DNA of 64,000 nt from Clostridium kluyveri (lineage in GTDB: Bacteria > Bacillota > Clostridia > Clostridiales > Clostridiaceae). Numbering within the stretch: position 1 is the stretch's first letter; each line of letters starts with the position of its first letter. The notes below the pieces were generated by a model, which saw only the letters and a list, made by a program, of their open reading frames with translations, searched no databases and was not told the origin of the DNA. Location of the stretch: assembly GCF_001902295.1 (NCBI RefSeq), contig NZ_CP018335.1, positions 2,294,001-2,358,000 on the forward strand, given 5' to 3'. Of this stretch, positions 45,263 through 54,572 are shown piece by piece. A program made the position numbers and the translations under genes.

Positions 45263-46417
45263 TTATACCAAAACATTCAATATTTCATATACATCCTTTT
45301 CCTCCAGTTTAATTGGATTTAAAGGTAATAATCTATACTCCATTGTTCCCTTGACTATTTGAGGAAACATCTCTTTTTTTACATTTACCTCGGATAATTT
45401 ACCAGGTATTTTTAAATCTAAAGCCATCTCCCTTATTCTCTCAATAGTCTTTAAGGCTCCTTCTCTGACAGTGAGTCCCTCAACTTTCTCACCTAACAGT
45501 TTGGCTATTCTATAAAATTTTTCTAAATTTCCAACCATGTTCTTTTTGATTACAGCCGGCAGCAGCATAGAATTGGCAACACCATGGGGTATATGAACTA
45601 TGCCTCCCATAGCCTGGGAAATTCCATGTACTGCACCAAGTCCAGCATTTGCAAAAGCTACTGCAGCAAGTGTACTTGCAACAGCCATTTTCCCTCTAGC
45701 TTCTAAATTATCAGGTGTAAATACTGCAGTATAAATATTCTTTCCTATAAGCTCTATTGATTTTTCTGCATATGTATCGCTAATTATTGATGCATTTTTT
45801 GAAACATAAGCCTCAATAGCATGTGTAAGTGCATCCATTCCCGTACTTGCAGTTACCAATTGGGGCATACTTGTTTGCATGGCAGGATCCAATACTGCAA
45901 TTTCTGGTATTAGATAATTATGGGTTACTGACAACTTTATATTATTTTCCTCATCTGATATTACACTTGCAGCAGTCACTTCACTGCCGCTGCCTGCTGT
46001 TGTGGGAACCACAATTAAAGGTAATGATTTGTTTTCTACAGTTTTATTTCCATTGAACAAATATTCTTTTACAGATCCTTCATTATTTTTTAACATACAT
46101 ATTGCTTTACAAATATCAATAGTACTTCCTCCACCAACTGCAATTACAACATCCGAGCAGCTGCTCTTTAATACCTCCGCAGCCCTGTCAACTACTTTTA
46201 CAGTAGGTTCTGGAATAATATCTGTAAATAAAGTTACATCAAAATCTTTATCCATTAAATTAGATATGAATATCTTAAAACAATCTGTTTTTTCAAAAGA
46301 CTTACCTGAAACTACAAATATTCTTTTAAAATTTAATTCCTTTAATAAACTATTTAATTTTAACGCTGAGTTAACCCCAAAAATAATTTTCGTAGGCATT
46401 TTAAATGTAAATTCCAT
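45263..46417 (-). CDS. Iron-containing alcohol dehydrogenase
   Basis: 384 residues, group III Fe-ADH fold: nucleotide-binding AVGGGSTIDICKAIC, then metal-binding Asp/His in GMDALTHAIEAY and GISQAMGGIVHIPHGVANS. Close relatives include 4-hydroxybutyrate dehydrogenases. It would reduce the semialdehyde left by the class III aminotransferase. GGGGG precedes the ATG. Confidence 0.9.
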   Translation of the reverse strand: MEFTFKMPTKIIFGVNSALKLNSLLKELNFKRIFVVSGKSFEKTDCFKIFISNLMDKDFDVTLFTDIIPEPTVKVVDRAAEVLKSSCSDVVIAVGGGSTIDICKAICMLKNNEGSVKEYLFNGNKTVENKSLPLIVVPTTAGSGSEVTAASVISDEENNIKLSVTHNYLIPEIAVLDPAMQTSMPQLVTASTGMDALTHAIEAYVSKNASIISDTYAEKSIELIGKNIYTAVFTPDNLEARGKMAVASTLAAVAFANAGLGAVHGISQAMGGIVHIPHGVANSMLLPAVIKKNMVGNLEKFYRIAKLLGEKVEGLTVREGALKTIERIREMALDLKIPGKLSEVNVKKEMFPQIVKGTMEYRLLPLNPIKLEEKDVYEILNVLV

Positions 46418-46438
46418 TATTTTATCCCCCTATACAAG

Positions 46439-47149
46439 TTACTGTGCTAACTTTCTTCTATATTTTCCAGTATTTGCTTCAATCAAAGCAAAAAGTTTAT
46501 CAAATGCTATACAAATAATCCAATATATTAATGCTGCTACTATATAAGTTTCCATAAATCTCTGGGTACCAGTAGCATAATTTTTAGCAGCTCCCATCAT
46601 TTCAATAATACTTACCATATATGCCAGTGAGGTGGCTTTCAATATATTAACAAAATGATTGCCAAAAATAGGCACACATACAACTACCATCTGTGGAATT
46701 ATTATTTTTTGCATAGTTTGAAAGGTTGTAAATCCAATTGAATCACATGCTTCAGTTTGTCCTCTTGGGATGGTATCATATGCTGATATTATCATGTCAC
46801 ACATATAGGGAATATAGGTTATTCCAAATGCAAATATGCCAAACATCAATTTGGGTGGATTTTTTATATCATATTTAAAACCTAAGCTATCTCCTAATGA
46901 AACCAGTATAGTGGGCATTGAATAATATAAAATATATAATATCACTAGTACTGGAATACCTTTTAAAAATGAGTTGATAAAGTGTATTACTTTAGACAAT
47001 AAAAATATATTTTTCTTGACTATAACTGAAAATATCAAGCCAACTACTAATGCCAGAATTGTAGCAGTTACAGCCATATATAATGTAATTGGGAACTTGG
47101 ATATTATAGGTTTTATACACTGAATCATATATTCCATATCTAAATTCAT
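46439..47149 (-). CDS. Amino-acid ABC transporter permease (HisM type), second copy
   Basis: 236 residues with five to six spans. The permease signature is in DSIGFTTFQTMQKIIIPQMV, preceding the cytoplasmic EAA-type loop. With the next permease it forms the membrane channel of a polar amino-acid importer. Confidence 0.9.
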   Translation of the reverse strand: MNLDMEYMIQCIKPIISKFPITLYMAVTATILALVVGLIFSVIVKKNIFLLSKVIHFINSFLKGIPVLVILYILYYSMPTILVSLGDSLGFKYDIKNPPKLMFGIFAFGITYIPYMCDMIISAYDTIPRGQTEACDSIGFTTFQTMQKIIIPQMVVVCVPIFGNHFVNILKATSLAYMVSIIEMMGAAKNYATGTQRFMETYIVAALIYWIICIAFDKLFALIEANTGKYRRKLAQ

Positions 47150-47183
47150 AGTAAATCCGCCTTTCTTCTATTTGCAACGATTT

Positions 47184-47894
47184 TTAACTTGCTTTCCTAT
47201 TAGCTAAAACAGGATTATTATATCTATTAAGTCTAGCTGTTATATTGCTAGAGACAATGGTAAGTATTAATCCCATTATCCAATATATAAATGCTGCCAC
47301 TATGAAAGTTTCCGTTTGTCCAACACCATAATTGTTGTATGAAATTTGCTTGGCCATTCCCATTAAATCCGTTACTCCTATGGCTATACCTAATGAAGTA
47401 TTTTTCATAAGTTCAATAATCATATTGGTTGTATTTGGGAGTGCCTTTGCTGCTACCTGTACAAATATTATTCTTCTAAATGTCTGGAACTTAGTCATTC
47501 CAATACTTTGTCCTGCTTCTATCTGTCCTTTGTCTATATCCAGATAGGCCGAGCGGAATATTTCAGCAAAAAATGCAGCTTCATTGAGACTAAAAGCAAT
47601 TATTGCATAAATTATGTTGTTCCAATTTGCAGTTGATATTCCAAAACTATCTAAAATCAGTGGAATCCCGATAAAAGCCAATAAAAGTTGGACAATCATT
47701 GGTGTACCGCGCATAAATGATATATATATACTGGCAATACATCTAACAACCTTATTCTTACCTACTTTTGCATATGTTAATATCATTCCCACTACCAGTG
47801 CTATTACCACTGAAAAAAATAATATTTCTAAAGTAATGGGCAGTGCATTTAATATAATTGGCATTTTACTAATCATAAATTCTAGTTTTTCCAC
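47184..47894 (-). CDS. Amino-acid ABC transporter permease (HisQ type)
   Basis: 236 residues from GTG 47894 (GGGGGG 7 nt upstream); 17 more in-frame codons are excluded. The EAA-type loop is EAGQSIGMTKFQTFRRIIFV. FMRGTPMIVQLLLAFIG is the typical early segment of polar amino-acid permeases. Confidence 0.9.
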   Translation of the reverse strand: MEKLEFMISKMPIILNALPITLEILFFSVVIALVVGMILTYAKVGKNKVVRCIASIYISFMRGTPMIVQLLLAFIGIPLILDSFGISTANWNNIIYAIIAFSLNEAAFFAEIFRSAYLDIDKGQIEAGQSIGMTKFQTFRRIIFVQVAAKALPNTTNMIIELMKNTSLGIAIGVTDLMGMAKQISYNNYGVGQTETFIVAAFIYWIMGLILTIVSSNITARLNRYNNPVLANRKAS

Positions 47895-47970
47895 AAAATA
47901 CCCCCCTACTGAGCATATTTCTTTAATTTTGCCAGAGGAGACCATAACTCCCCGGCATTTTTAGTTGAGT

Positions 47971-48837
47971 TTATTTTTTAAATACATCTGATAAAGCACC
48001 AGTTTGTTTTGCAATCTCCCAAACGTCTTTATTTCCCAACCATTTTTTAGATAAATCAGATAGTTTACCTTCTTCATACAATTTAACTATACATTTATTT
48101 ATCTGGTCTCTTAAATCAGTATAATTTTTATTTAATACAACTACACATGGGGCACAGTATATAGGTTCTGAACAAAAAAGCTCCATTGGTTCTTTTTCCA
48201 TGATGTCATAAAACATTGTATCCCCGCCAAACCAACAATCCCATTGTCCATTTGCCACGCCGCGGCATCCATCTGCATAGGGTATATAGTTTGAAACCTC
48301 TTCCTGTGTGAATTTAACATCAGGATATTTCTTAGCTAAATCATGCAATACTACATATAATCCATCATTAGGAGGATTGGGAACTAATGTTTTTCCATTT
48401 AAATCTTCAAATTTAGTAAAGCTATCGGCTTTACGGGATATCAAATTTACAGGATAATAAGATTGTGGATATGACAAAATAAAATTTTCTTGTCTTGCAG
48501 GAGTTATAAAATGTGCCGAGCAAGATAAGGCATAAGTACCTGCCTTAACTGCCGCTGCACCTGCATCTGGCTCAACAGAATTATAATGAAATTTGTACTC
48601 AGGCAACATATCGTCAACCATAGTCAAAAATTCGTAATCATAGCCTTGAAACTTACCATTATCATCTACATATGTATAAGGTGCCATTCCAGTCAAAATA
48701 GCAATCTCTACTGTTTTTGGATTCTCTGCGGTAGGTTTGGCTGAAGTATTATCTGCTGTATTAGATTTACCACATCCCGATAAAAATATGGTAGATATCA
48801 TTATTGCACCAATTAGCACATTAAATATTTTTTTCAT
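47971..48837 (-). CDS. Amino-acid ABC transporter substrate-binding lipoprotein
   Basis: 288 residues. A lipoprotein signal with lipobox LSGC near residue 22 is followed by an SBP_bac_3 fold (ILTGMAPYTYVDDNGKFQGYDYEFLTMV). It captures a polar amino acid outside the cell. A tandem start ATG-ATA-ATG offers 48843 or 48837; GGGGGG spacing favours the latter. Confidence 0.9.
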   Translation of the reverse strand: MKKIFNVLIGAIMISTIFLSGCGKSNTADNTSAKPTAENPKTVEIAILTGMAPYTYVDDNGKFQGYDYEFLTMVDDMLPEYKFHYNSVEPDAGAAAVKAGTYALSCSAHFITPARQENFILSYPQSYYPVNLISRKADSFTKFEDLNGKTLVPNPPNDGLYVVLHDLAKKYPDVKFTQEEVSNYIPYADGCRGVANGQWDCWFGGDTMFYDIMEKEPMELFCSEPIYCAPCVVVLNKNYTDLRDQINKCIVKLYEEGKLSDLSKKWLGNKDVWEIAKQTGALSDVFKK

Positions 48838-48887
48838 TATCATTGCCCCCCAAATACTTTTATTCTTTAAAATTCATTAACAATTTG

Positions 48888-49655
48888 CTAACTATACACG
48901 GATTTTCCCTCTTCCTTCATAATTCTGGATAAAAATTGTTTTGTCCTTAATTTTTTTGGATTATTGAATATTTTTCCAGGTAATCCTTCTTCAACTATTA
49001 CTCCATTTTCCATAAACACCACATGTGTCGCAATTTCCTTTGCAAAAGCTATTTCATGAGTTACCACCACCATTGTAATACCTGTCTTAGCCACTTCTTT
49101 TATGGTATTTAATACTTCTCCCACCAATTCTGGATCTAATGCCGAAGTTGGTTCATCAAATAATATTACTTCAGGATTTAATATTAAAGCTCTTGCTATT
49201 CCTGCTCTCTGCTGCTGCCCTCCTGAAACCTGTGAGGGGTAGTTATGCAGCTTATCTCCAAGTCCTACACTTTGCAATAACTCTATACTCTTTTCTCTTG
49301 CTTCAGATTTAGGTACCTTTTTTACTACTACTAGTCCCTCCATGACATTTTCAAGAATTGTTTTATTTCTGAATAGATTATACAGTTGAAAAACCATTGC
49401 AGTTTTACATCTTAATTTCCTTATATCCTTTTTAGAGCCCTCTTTACAATCAACCTCAAAATTATCCACTGTTACACTGCCAAGATCAGCTCTTTCTAAA
49501 AAATTAATACATCTAAGTAAAGTTGTCTTACCAGAACCACTTGGACCGAGTATTACCACAATCTCACCTTTTTTTACATTCATATTAATTCCTTTTAATA
49601 TTTCACTTTTGCCAAAAGATTTATGAATATTATTAAGCTGTACCATATAATTCAT
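48888..49655 (-). CDS. Amino-acid ABC transporter ATP-binding protein
   Basis: 255 residues from ATG 49655 (AGGAGG 6 nt upstream). Upstream in-frame codons overlap the operator and are excluded. Walker A GPSGSGKTTLL, signature VSGGQQQRAGIARAL and Walker B VILFDEPTSALDPE are present. It is the first gene of the operon that runs to 37347. Confidence 0.95.
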   Translation of the reverse strand: MNYMVQLNNIHKSFGKSEILKGINMNVKKGEIVVILGPSGSGKTTLLRCINFLERADLGSVTVDNFEVDCKEGSKKDIRKLRCKTAMVFQLYNLFRNKTILENVMEGLVVVKKVPKSEAREKSIELLQSVGLGDKLHNYPSQVSGGQQQRAGIARALILNPEVILFDEPTSALDPELVGEVLNTIKEVAKTGITMVVVTHEIAFAKEIATHVVFMENGVIVEEGLPGKIFNNPKKLRTKQFLSRIMKEEGKSVYS

Positions 49656-49673
49656 ACATATCCTCCTTGCCGC

Positions 49674-49699
49674 AATTGGTATTACCGGTAATACCAATT
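49674..49699. promoter_or_regulatory. Perfect 26-bp palindromic operator before the amino-acid operon
   Basis: The half-site AATTGGTATTACC is followed by its exact complement GGTAATACCAATT, centred between 49686 and 49687. It sits 19 nt before the first start codon of the operon. A related site lies in front of the divergent FadR/GntR-type gene, which is the obvious candidate to bind both. Confidence 0.8.
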
Positions 49700-50189
49700 A
49701 TTAATTTATTAATAATTATATCATGATTTTGATAATTGTCAATATTTTTTCTGCATTTTTAGAAATTTTAATATCAAAACTTCTATATAAACCCCATTTT
49801 TACCATAAAAGTAATAATATAAATAAAAAGCTCCACAAGCAAATTCAATCTGAAAAAAGTGGATTCACAACAAATACATACTACACCACAAAATATTGGT
49901 GAAAATGTGGACGTTCCTAAAAACCTACGATATAATGTGATTAAATAAAAATGTTCTTGAAATTAAAAGGGCTTATTAAAAAATGCCCTTGACAATATAT
50001 AAAAAAGGATGTACTGTTGATATAATCTCTTAGTATAATATAAAAAAATCTAAATATTTAATATAACAATAAATTTTCAAAGAAAAAAACTTTGAAAAAT
50101 GCAGAAAAGTATGAGGATTTTATACAAGTATTAAATTATTTTTCATATAATTAATCTACAATATTAGGAGTAGACTAATGATCTATCAA
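49700..50189. other. Divergent intergenic region
   Basis: No gene seen. It contains an AAGGGC/GCCCTT hairpin near 49966-49989, a TTGACA -35-like box near 49989-49995, and a TTTTCAAAG/CTTTGAAAA hairpin near 50081-50101. It should hold the divergent promoters of operon and regulator. Confidence 0.4.
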
Positions 50190-50211
50190 CTGGTACTACC
50201 GGTATTACAAA
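50190..50211. promoter_or_regulatory. Second operator before the regulator gene
   Basis: TGGTACTACC then GGTATTACAA shares the TACCGGTA core and most positions with the perfect palindrome at 49674. It lies 25 nt before the regulator start, which suggests autoregulation. Confidence 0.65.
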
Positions 50212-50235
50212 TTTAAAGTATTGGAGGTAATCACT

Positions 50236-50949
50236 ATGAGTAAATTCTTATATGCCAATATTGTAGATGATTTAGAATCAAAAATTAAAAAAGGTGATTT
50301 AATTGATGGTACAAAATTACCATCTGAAAGATTAATGGCTGAAAAATATAATGTGAGTCGTAATGTAGTTAGAGAGGCTTTTAAAGTAATGGCTGAGAAG
50401 GGCCTGGTTGAAATACATATTGGCAAAGGCGCTTATGTATCTATTCCCAAGGAAAATGTAATAACCAGTAAACTGCAAGAAGCTATAAGTATTAGCAAAT
50501 CAAATCTAAATGAAATTTTGGAAGTAAGAAAAATTTTAGAAGAGGCTGTGGCCAAAAGAGCCATTCAAAAAGCTACTAAAGAAAACATAAGAAATTTAGA
50601 AGAAATATATAATAGAATGGAATCTGCAATTGGAGATACATCAAAATTTACACAGGAGGATATTAATTTTCATATAGAATTAGCAAAATGTACAGGCAAT
50701 TTGACTCTAGTGTTACTTATAGATACATTTAACAATATTTCAGATAAAAAATTATACAAACTAAATTCTTTATACCCTAATAGAGCATTAAAGGCTCAAG
50801 CTGAACATAAAGACATGATAAGATCCATAAAAAATAGGGATGAAAAGAAAATGATGATGGCTGTAGATTCACACATAAATTGCCTTGCTTCAGAAATGGA
50901 AATGTTAAACAGTTCTTTACGGAATAAACATATGGCAGATAAGTTGTAA
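50236..50949 (+). CDS. FadR-subfamily GntR transcriptional regulator
   Basis: 237 residues from ATG 50236 (GGAGG 8 nt upstream; the in-frame TTG at 50221 is not used). An N-terminal winged helix (GTKLPSERLMAEKYNVSRNVVREAFKVM) is followed by an FCD ligand domain (EVRKILEEAVAKRAI; FHIELAKCTGN; EHKDMIRSIKNRD). It is divergent from the amino-acid operon, with related palindromes at both starts, so it probably represses both until the substrate binds. Confidence 0.92.
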   Translation: MSKFLYANIVDDLESKIKKGDLIDGTKLPSERLMAEKYNVSRNVVREAFKVMAEKGLVEIHIGKGAYVSIPKENVITSKLQEAISISKSNLNEILEVRKILEEAVAKRAIQKATKENIRNLEEIYNRMESAIGDTSKFTQEDINFHIELAKCTGNLTLVLLIDTFNNISDKKLYKLNSLYPNRALKAQAEHKDMIRSIKNRDEKKMMMAVDSHINCLASEMEMLNSSLRNKHMADKL

Positions 50950-51060
50950 AAAAGCACCCACCCCTTTCACCTACCAAAATAGGAATAGATTTACAGGGAC
51001 GTATCTACATTTGAGTTTACAAATCTAAGTGCGCCCCTTGTTTCCTTAATTTATCCGATC

Positions 51061-51345
51061 GCTACCATTGCTAACACCCCCATCTGTAAGGTATGCAACA
51101 CAGTATTTAACCCTAAAAATTATTTTCAAAAGTCCGTTATTTTAAGATGAAGTCTCAAAGGAATACAAGACCTTTAAAACAGATAATTGAACGTCTTAAT
51201 GGAACCTTTAAAGGCAGTTATAGGACAACCTGTGGTTTTAATAGTTCAGATGGTTCTGTAGCATTTGTAACATTATTTGCTGCATATTTTAATTTCCTAA
51301 GAACTCATTCAGCACTTAATCAAAAGAAAATATTTAACAATAGAC
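51061..51345 (+). pseudogene. Internally deleted transposase relic
   Basis: Plus-strand reading first gives a zinc-ribbon-like piece (ICKVCNTVFNPKNYFQ, ending at TGA 51148). A different frame then gives the C-terminal end of a DDE transposase (IIERLNGTFKGSYRTTCGF, then NFLRTHSALNQKK). The middle of the gene with the catalytic residues is missing. No terminal inverted repeats were recognised. It lies between the regulator and the 3' end of the ATPase-nuclease gene. Confidence 0.65.
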
Positions 51346-53004
51346 TTCCACTATATTCTTTTCCCTATCACCTATCTTTACCCTTACTTCATCCACTTTT
51401 CCTGCTTCACCTTTAAGTTTTCTCAAGTCAAATATCAAAAGATATCCTCTATGCAGACTGTATTGATCTAAATATTCTCCAAGTTGGACAAGTCCTTTTT
51501 TATGGTATTCTTCCCCTTGCCATCTCTTTAACTCCAATATATACATTTTTTTATTATAGGTTATAACTATGTCAAACCTTTTTTCCTCTCCACCCTGCAC
51601 TTCTTTAAATGCAAATCCTGTGCCATTTACTATGGGACTTATAAAGGCTAAAAATAATAACCTGCCATCTGCTTCCAAGAAGGATTCTCTTTTTCTTGAG
51701 TATTCATGTTTCATAAACTCCTGGAACTTTATAAGTACCTTTTTCACATCTAAACTCCCGTCTTCTTTTATAAATTTTGACTTGTAATTATATTTAGATA
51801 TTTCAGCATATTCATTATTTCTTATCACTTTCATCATCATGTGGTTATATATCAGCTGCTCATAAATTTTATTATTTATTTTACAATTTCCATTTTCTTC
51901 TTTTAAAATACCATATAATGTTCCTAAATTTACTATCTCATCACTTTTTACATATGTTATATCTTCTCCATCTAAAACTATATTTCTTACAAAATCATAT
52001 AGTTCTCTATTGTTTTCAATATTTTTAATTAAACTCTGAAAATTTGTATTATCATCATTTAAAAGTTTCTTCACAGCCATATCCATATATTCTTTTTTCC
52101 ACTTCAAATCGCCCTCTGACATTATTTTTTCATCCATTATTTTGCAGAGCTTACTTACAAGGAAAGGATATCCCGAAGTATAGAAATGGAGTCTTTCTGA
52201 GAAATATTCTTTATCCAGTACTACCCCTTTATTTTTTACATAGTCATCCAGCATAGTACCTATTTCTTCTTTTGAAAAACTCATGTCCACATCAAAATCC
52301 GAGGCTATATTCCAGGGACTGTTATATTTATGTTCTTCATCCGATCTTATCTTTATCTTTAAACTTTTCACATCGTGCACCCCTGCCAGTATTACGCTGT
52401 GAAATGTAATATCCATTCCTTCATTTCTGAGTAGATACTTGTTTCTAAGCATTCCCAAAAAATCTAAAAACAATTGATTGTTACTGCTTTTATCCACCTC
52501 ATCTATAATAAAAACTACTTTTTTTTCAGCATATTCTACTAGGTCTGTTATGAATTCACTGAATTCATCCATTTTATTTACCTTATTATTATATTTTCTA
52601 ATAAACTCCACCATATTTTTTTCTTTACTAAACTTAAAATAATTTATTATCTGTGTCATTACACTTTTTAAAAAACTTTTCATTTCATTATAAGTTTCTG
52701 AATCTATTGCCTCAAAGCTTATTTTTATAGGTAAATAATTATTATCCTTTTTTAGTTCCCTATTAAGTAAAAATAATGTAGTAGTCTTTCCATACTGCCT
52801 TGGTCTATTTATCACAAAATATTTTCCCTTTTCAATAAGTTTAAAAACTTTATCTAATTTATTTGATATATCTACCATATAGTGCATTTCTGGTATACAG
52901 GTTCCCGTTACATTAAATTCCTTTTCCATAACTTTTACACCCCACTTGTATCTATTACCAACTTTATCAGTATATTCTGCCATATATTTTTTTAATTCCT
53001 GCAT
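51334..53004 (-). CDS. AAA-ATPase / PD-(D/E)XK nuclease-like protein
   Basis: About 556 residues; a start at ATG 52929 (MEKEFNVTG) is equally possible and is preceded by GGGGTG. The ATPase half has a Walker A-like NRPRQYGKTTTL and Walker B VVFIIDEVDK. The C-terminal ~90 residues contain RFDIVITYNKKMYILELKRW, the D...E-x-K pattern of PD-(D/E)XK nucleases. Members of this AAA-ATPase-like plus DUF1703 family are often multi-copy in clostridia and Bacteroidetes and of unknown role. No restriction or defence partner lies beside it. Confidence 0.8.
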   Translation of the reverse strand: MQELKKYMAEYTDKVGNRYKWGVKVMEKEFNVTGTCIPEMHYMVDISNKLDKVFKLIEKGKYFVINRPRQYGKTTTLFLLNRELKKDNNYLPIKISFEAIDSETYNEMKSFLKSVMTQIINYFKFSKEKNMVEFIRKYNNKVNKMDEFSEFITDLVEYAEKKVVFIIDEVDKSSNNQLFLDFLGMLRNKYLLRNEGMDITFHSVILAGVHDVKSLKIKIRSDEEHKYNSPWNIASDFDVDMSFSKEEIGTMLDDYVKNKGVVLDKEYFSERLHFYTSGYPFLVSKLCKIMDEKIMSEGDLKWKKEYMDMAVKKLLNDDNTNFQSLIKNIENNRELYDFVRNIVLDGEDITYVKSDEIVNLGTLYGILKEENGNCKINNKIYEQLIYNHMMMKVIRNNEYAEISKYNYKSKFIKEDGSLDVKKVLIKFQEFMKHEYSRKRESFLEADGRLLFLAFISPIVNGTGFAFKEVQGGEEKRFDIVITYNKKMYILELKRWQGEEYHKKGLVQLGEYLDQYSLHRGYLLIFDLRKLKGEAGKVDEVRVKIGDREKNIVEVYC

Positions 53005-53149
53005 CTATCTACTTATCTTCATCTTCTCCCTTATTATAATCTATAACAATAATATCTTTCCATTATAATTTATATTTTTATTATAGTCATAGAAAGTTAA
53101 CTTTGTACAAACATTTGTTCTTTTTTACAATCATCTAAAGACGACAAAA

Positions 53150-53177
53150 AAGAACAGCCACTTCTGACTGTTCTTAC
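53150..53177 (-). terminator. Terminator of the YefM-YoeB unit
   Basis: On the minus strand AAGAACAG pairs with CTGTTCTT, followed by TTTT. Confidence 0.7.
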
Positions 53178-53180
53178 AAT

Positions 53181-53220
53181 AATATACATCTTTTTGATCC
53201 TTTCAACTATGCTTTTAGCA
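53181..53220. repeat. 40-bp direct repeat of the HI0074-like gene end
   Basis: Identical over 40 nt to 54225-54264, which lies inside the nucleotidyltransferase-partner gene. It is a copied fragment (AATATACATCTTTTTGATCC at its start) between the toxin gene and the terminator, evidence of local duplication. Confidence 0.8.
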
Positions 53221-53243
53221 GATAAACACTTTTATAGATTTTT

Positions 53244-53507
53244 TTACTCATAGTATGACCACATTCTTAAAACTTTTATCATCTTCTTTTCTTCTAATAC
53301 TTCATAAACTAGCCTATGCTGTATATTTATTCTTCTTGAATAAAGCCATTTTAAATCCCCCACTAACTTTTCATATTTAGGTGGGATTTGATAGGAATTT
53401 TTAATCATTATCTTTAGTAATTCCTTAGCTTTTTTGTCTAATCCACAAGCATCTAATTTTTTAGCATCTTTTACTGCCTGCTTTGTAAAAACTACTCTAT
53501 ATTCCAT
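53244..53507 (-). CDS. yoeB: Txe/YoeB-type RNase toxin
   Basis: 87 residues. The RelE/YoeB fold is seen in YRVVFTKQAVKDAKKL, the basic SRRINIQHRLVYEV and the C-terminal RMWSYYE. These toxins cut mRNA on the ribosome. The antitoxin gene upstream overlaps it by 16 nt, so this is a complete type II toxin-antitoxin pair. Confidence 0.92.
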   Translation of the reverse strand: MEYRVVFTKQAVKDAKKLDACGLDKKAKELLKIMIKNSYQIPPKYEKLVGDLKWLYSRRINIQHRLVYEVLEEKKMIKVLRMWSYYE

Positions 53508-53749
53508 CCTATATCCTGTAATGTTTTACATTCTTCAACGGGTTCCTTTTTACCTTCAAGAATACTTTCTTTCATCCCAGGTATTGATACAAGATTCAAT
53601 GTTTCCTGTATTGCTTCCCAATCTTTTAGACTTAACATAACAACATCTCCATTTTTACTAGTTATCTGTATAGGTTCAGAATTTACTATAGTTTGGTTTA
53701 TTATATTATATATATCACTTCTAACTGAAGTAACATTAAAAGTCTTCAT
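53492..53749 (-). CDS. yefM: Phd/YefM-type antitoxin
   Basis: 85 residues. The N-terminal DNA-binding part has SVRSDIYNIINQTIVNSEPIQIT, and VVMLSLKDWEAIQETLNL is typical of YefM. The C-terminus would neutralise the YoeB-type toxin, and antitoxin and complex usually repress the operon. GAGGTGG precedes the ATG. Confidence 0.9.
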   Translation of the reverse strand: MKTFNVTSVRSDIYNIINQTIVNSEPIQITSKNGDVVMLSLKDWEAIQETLNLVSIPGMKESILEGKKEPVEECKTLQDIGWNIE

Positions 53750-54179
53750 ACAACCACCTCTTTAATTACATTATATGGCACGTTTTTACGAACGCCTATA
53801 CTTTTAGTAATATTTTATATATTAATTAAATTATTTTTTATCTATACTAAATAAAGAATTGAATGAAATACAAAAAGAGATATTTGACAATGATTTTTAT
53901 AATTTTGTAACAATCTATATGCAAAAAATTCATAGACTTTTTCAGCATTAATAGCTTTGTTACTGTTGTAATATTGCATAAATATCAACTATTTTAAAAT
54001 TTCACGATTAATGATGCTTTTATTTCTTGCGTCCTTTTTCTATTTAACTATTACAAATTACAAAATCATCTTTAACCTTCTAATTAGCTTTTTTGAAATT
54101 TCCTCATTTTATGTTAATATATACCAGAACATAAGTTCTTATGCATCTCTCAATAACGGATATTTTATTCAATGTGGCA
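53750..54179. other. Gene-free interval with Rpn leader relic
   Basis: No gene seen. At 54113-54145 a ~33-nt sequence containing the inverted repeat AGAAC-ATAA-GTTCT matches, with two differences, the leader of the Rpn gene at 59962-59994. It is probably what remains of a lost Rpn copy. Confidence 0.5.
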
Positions 54180-54572
54180 TCATTCATACACTTTTAATAA
54201 CTTTTCCAAATCATTAAATTCATTAATATACATCTTTTTGATCCTTTCAACTATGCTTTTAGCAACTGTTTCATCATACATATGAGATGTCCTATTTCTA
54301 TCTAACATCATCTCAATCCATAAATCTCCATTAGATATTATCTTATGCTTAAAAGCCACTTTTATAGTGCTTCTTGGTGATAAAGCTTCATCTAATACTC
54401 CTTGATCCTCTAAATATAGCTTCATAACCTTCCAACTCTGCTCGAATGTAAATTCAAATCTTTGAATAATACCATCTATTATTATATCATCTGTAATGTC
54501 TTTTTCTAAAGCTTCTCTTAATCGGCTTAATGCATTTGTAAAATCATATATTCTTTGATCTAATCTCTTCAT
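54180..54572 (-). CDS. Nucleotidyltransferase substrate-binding protein (HI0074-like)
   Basis: 130 residues from ATG 54572, all-helical. The family pattern is in FTFEQSWKVMKLYLEDQG, SPRSTIKVAFKHKII and MMLDRNRTSHMYDE. HI0074-type proteins are HEPN relatives that pair with a small nucleotidyltransferase, whose gene overlaps here. The pair may act as a toxin-antitoxin-like module. Confidence 0.88.
   Translation of the reverse strand: MKRLDQRIYDFTNALSRLREALEKDITDDIIIDGIIQRFEFTFEQSWKVMKLYLEDQGVLDEALSPRSTIKVAFKHKIISNGDLWIEMMLDRNRTSHMYDETVAKSIVERIKKMYINEFNDLEKLLKVYE

Noticed and set aside
51334..53004. ATPase-nuclease as part of an anti-phage defence system
   Set aside because: Walker and PD-(D/E)XK motifs are present, but the neighbours are a transposase relic and a toxin-antitoxin pair; no partner gene of a known defence system.
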